Assembly (NCBI GenBank): GCA_945903555.1
Contig: CAMDOJ010000114.1
Coordinates: forward strand, 1-5,736
Source: Chthoniobacter flavus
GTDB taxonomy: Bacteria > Verrucomicrobiota > Verrucomicrobiia > Chthoniobacterales > Terrimicrobiaceae
Direction: 5' to 3'
DNA length: 5,736 bases
A program made the translations under genes and the position numbers. Of the stretch, positions 4,486 to 5,736 are shown in pieces. Every line of letters begins with the position of its first letter. Position 1 is the first letter of the stretch. The notes below the pieces were generated by a model that was given only the letters and a program-made list of their open reading frames with translations, ran no database searches and was not told the DNA's origin.

Positions 4486-5487
4486 ATGAAACAATCCATG
4501 GATTCGACGGAACGACACACAGACGTGCTGGTCATTGGCGCCGGCATAGCCGGATTAATAGCCGCTGCGGAATTGCAACGCGCGGGCCTACGTGTACTTA
4601 TTCTCGACAAAAGCCGCTCTGTTGGTGGGCGGATGGCGAGCAGGCGCATTGATGGAGCCACCTTCGACCACGGCGCCCAGTTTATCACCACTCGAGATGC
4701 GAGATTCGCCGCCGTGCTGGAGCAAGCTCGACAAAACGGGGCCCTCAAGGAATGGTGCCGCGGTTTTTCTGGTCGTGAGGATGGTCACGCCCGATGGTGC
4801 GGAATCCCAGGAATGTCGGCCGTGGCAAAACATCTCGCGACTGGGCTCGAGCTGGAACTAGAAGTAGCTGTGACGTCTTTGCAGGTTAGCAAGTCAAGAT
4901 GGCACGCTGAAACCGCCACAGGCATAACCTACACATCAGCCGCTATTTTATTAACGCCACCCGTACCGCAATCGCTGGCATTACTCGACGCCGGCGAAGT
5001 CCTACTCGCACCGGAAATACACAAGCGTCTTGCGGCAATCGAATACGAGCGTTGCCTTGCCGTCATGGCTCTACTCGATGCCCCCTCACTCATTCCGCAT
5101 CCCGGTGCCCTTTCGCTACCTGAGGGCCCGATCGCTTGGATTGCGGACAATCAAAAAAAGGGCATCTCCAGCGAAGCCGCCATCACCATCCACGCCACAC
5201 ATGCATTTAGCTTGGAACATTGGGACTGCGACCGGCAGGCAAGCGGACGCACCCTGCTCGCCGCAGCGGCAGAATGGATCGGAAAATCCAGTGTGAAGAC
5301 ATTCCAAGTCCATGGATGGCGCTACAGCAAACCCCTCTCCGTTGATGAAAGTCCCTGTATTCTTGCACACAATTCACCACCTCTAGTGATCGCAGGGGAT
5401 GCCTTTGCCGGTCCAAAAGTCGAGGGAGCGGCACTCTCTGGATGGGCCGCAGCGGAAATGATTCTCAAAAACAGGCCATCATCTTAG
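4486..5487 (+). CDS. Renalase-like NAD(P)/FAD-dependent oxidoreductase
   Basis: A 333-residue soluble flavoprotein. The dinucleotide-binding motif DVLVIGAGIAGLIAAAEL (residues 13-30) holds the GxGxxG glycines Gly18, Gly20 and Gly23. It is followed by the ribose-binding acid Asp41 in LILDKSRSVGGRMASRR (38-54) and by FDHGAQFIT (60-68), the arrangement of renalases and amine-oxidase-like flavoproteins. The C-terminal FAD motif is LVIAGDAFAGPKVEGAALSGW (300-320), with Asp305 near the FAD. Renalases oxidise misreduced dihydronicotinamide isomers to NAD(P)+, so a cofactor-repair role is the best guess; the exact substrate cannot be read here. ATG 4486 was chosen because it sits 12 codons before the Rossmann strand; ATG 4498 is equally plausible, and ATG 4408 or TTG 4381 would add an unlikely tail. 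No strong ribosome site is seen. The gene runs toward the SH3b gene and is divergent from the second DoxX-like gene. Confidence 0.88.
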   Translation: MKQSMDSTERHTDVLVIGAGIAGLIAAAELQRAGLRVLILDKSRSVGGRMASRRIDGATFDHGAQFITTRDARFAAVLEQARQNGALKEWCRGFSGREDGHARWCGIPGMSAVAKHLATGLELELEVAVTSLQVSKSRWHAETATGITYTSAAILLTPPVPQSLALLDAGEVLLAPEIHKRLAAIEYERCLAVMALLDAPSLIPHPGALSLPEGPIAWIADNQKKGISSEAAITIHATHAFSLEHWDCDRQASGRTLLAAAAEWIGKSSVKTFQVHGWRYSKPLSVDESPCILAHNSPPLVIAGDAFAGPKVEGAALSGWAAAEMILKNRPSS

Positions 5488-5501
5488 CGACCTATCGAAA
5501 A

Positions 5502-5536
5502 CTCAATCTCGTTTGCGAAAATGACCGCAAATTGAG
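5502..5536. terminator. Interrupted hairpin between convergent genes, possible terminator
   Basis: CTCAA (5502-5506) and TTTGCG (5512-5517) pair with CGCAAATTGAG (5526-5536), giving 11 bp broken by a 5-nt bulge, with an 8-nt loop. It lies 15 nt after the stop of the renalase-like gene and 44 nt from the stop of the SH3b gene, where a bidirectional terminator is expected. There is no T-tract. The rest of 5488-5580 shows nothing recognisable. Confidence 0.3.
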
Positions 5537-5580
5537 GACTAAAGCGTGGCAGAGATTGAAATGGGGAACAGACCACTCGC

Positions 5581-5736
5581 TCACAGCGCGCGCAAAAATT
5601 CCCGGCGAACGTATCCAACCCTGCCGTTATAGGCGCGAATCTTAATCCAATCTCCTTTATCTTCAATCAACTGAACCTTCACATCGTTCTTAATTTGCAT
5701 GAGGAGAAGAGAGCCCGCATTCGGAGCACCAAAAGC
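5581..5736 (-). CDS. Bacterial SH3 (SH3b) domain protein, C-terminal fragment
   Basis: A minus-strand frame enters from the right edge and is open for 51 codons to a TGA at 5583-5581. The visible end contains the second half of an SH3b domain: a turn AFGAPNAGSLLLMQI, then NDVKVQLIEDKGDWIKIR (17-34), then NGRVGYVRREFL (37-48). The pattern 'hydrophobic-x-V-x-V-L/I-x-x-x-G-D-W-x-K-I/V-R ... G-x-x-G-Y-V' is characteristic. Such domains bind cell-wall or other ligands and are usually found in exported or membrane-anchored proteins. The N-terminus, and any signal peptide or partner domain, lies outside the window, so the overall function cannot be stated. It is convergent with the renalase-like gene. 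Confidence 0.8.
   Translation of the reverse strand, partial: AFGAPNAGSLLLMQIKNDVKVQLIEDKGDWIKIRAYNGRVGYVRREFLRAL

Noticed and set aside
3611..5520. Repeated TTGCGAAAA at 3611 and 5513 as a shared regulatory site
   Set aside because: Only two copies of a 9-mer, one lying between convergent gene ends where an operator is not expected; probably chance.

Overview
The window looks like bacterial chromosome of middling GC with compact coding, carrying five codirectional minus-strand genes followed by a mixed-orientation stretch. The organism cannot be named from this sequence. The gene families seen (a radical SAM/DUF4130 pair, DUF2256, DUF2071, DoxX-like membrane proteins, a renalase-like flavoprotein and an SH3b protein) are widespread in Gram-negative bacteria such as Proteobacteria and Verrucomicrobiota. 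No mobile element, CRISPR array, tRNA or rRNA is visible.

Layout. Positions 3441 down to 1 form a probable minus-strand operon, read right to left. It runs DUF2071/YqjF-like protein (3441-2662), 15-nt gap, radical SAM DNA repair/modification protein with a C-terminal helix-hairpin-helix (2646-1360), 2-nt gap, DUF4130 'DNA metabolism' protein (1357-479), 4-nt ATGA overlap, a 49-residue DUF2256 zinc-ribbon-like protein (482-333), 36-nt gap, and the first 98 codons of a protein with two RNase H-fold-like 'GID' strands (296-1, leaving the window). Positions 3442-3651 are a divergent intergenic region with a small ORF behind a good Shine-Dalgarno, a 12-bp dyad and an extended -10 box. Positions 3652-4026 (+) and 4358-4029 (-) are two small DoxX-like membrane proteins, distant paralogs set tail to tail with 2 nt between their stops. 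Positions 4486-5487 (+) hold a renalase-like FAD oxidoreductase. Positions 5736-5581 (-) are the C-terminal end of a protein with a bacterial SH3 domain.

How the genes may work together. The radical SAM/DUF4130 pair is a known but uncharacterised pairing linked to uracil-DNA glycosylases, because DUF4130 is often fused to one. Here DUF4130 is free-standing and no glycosylase lies in the window. The next genes are instead the DUF2256 mini-protein and the possible RNase H-like protein, so the unit may be a nucleic-acid repair or modification module with an unusual partner set. This is inference from gene order and spacing. The DoxX-like, DUF2071 and renalase-like genes look like an accessory membrane/redox neighbourhood; any functional link to the repair pair is unproven.
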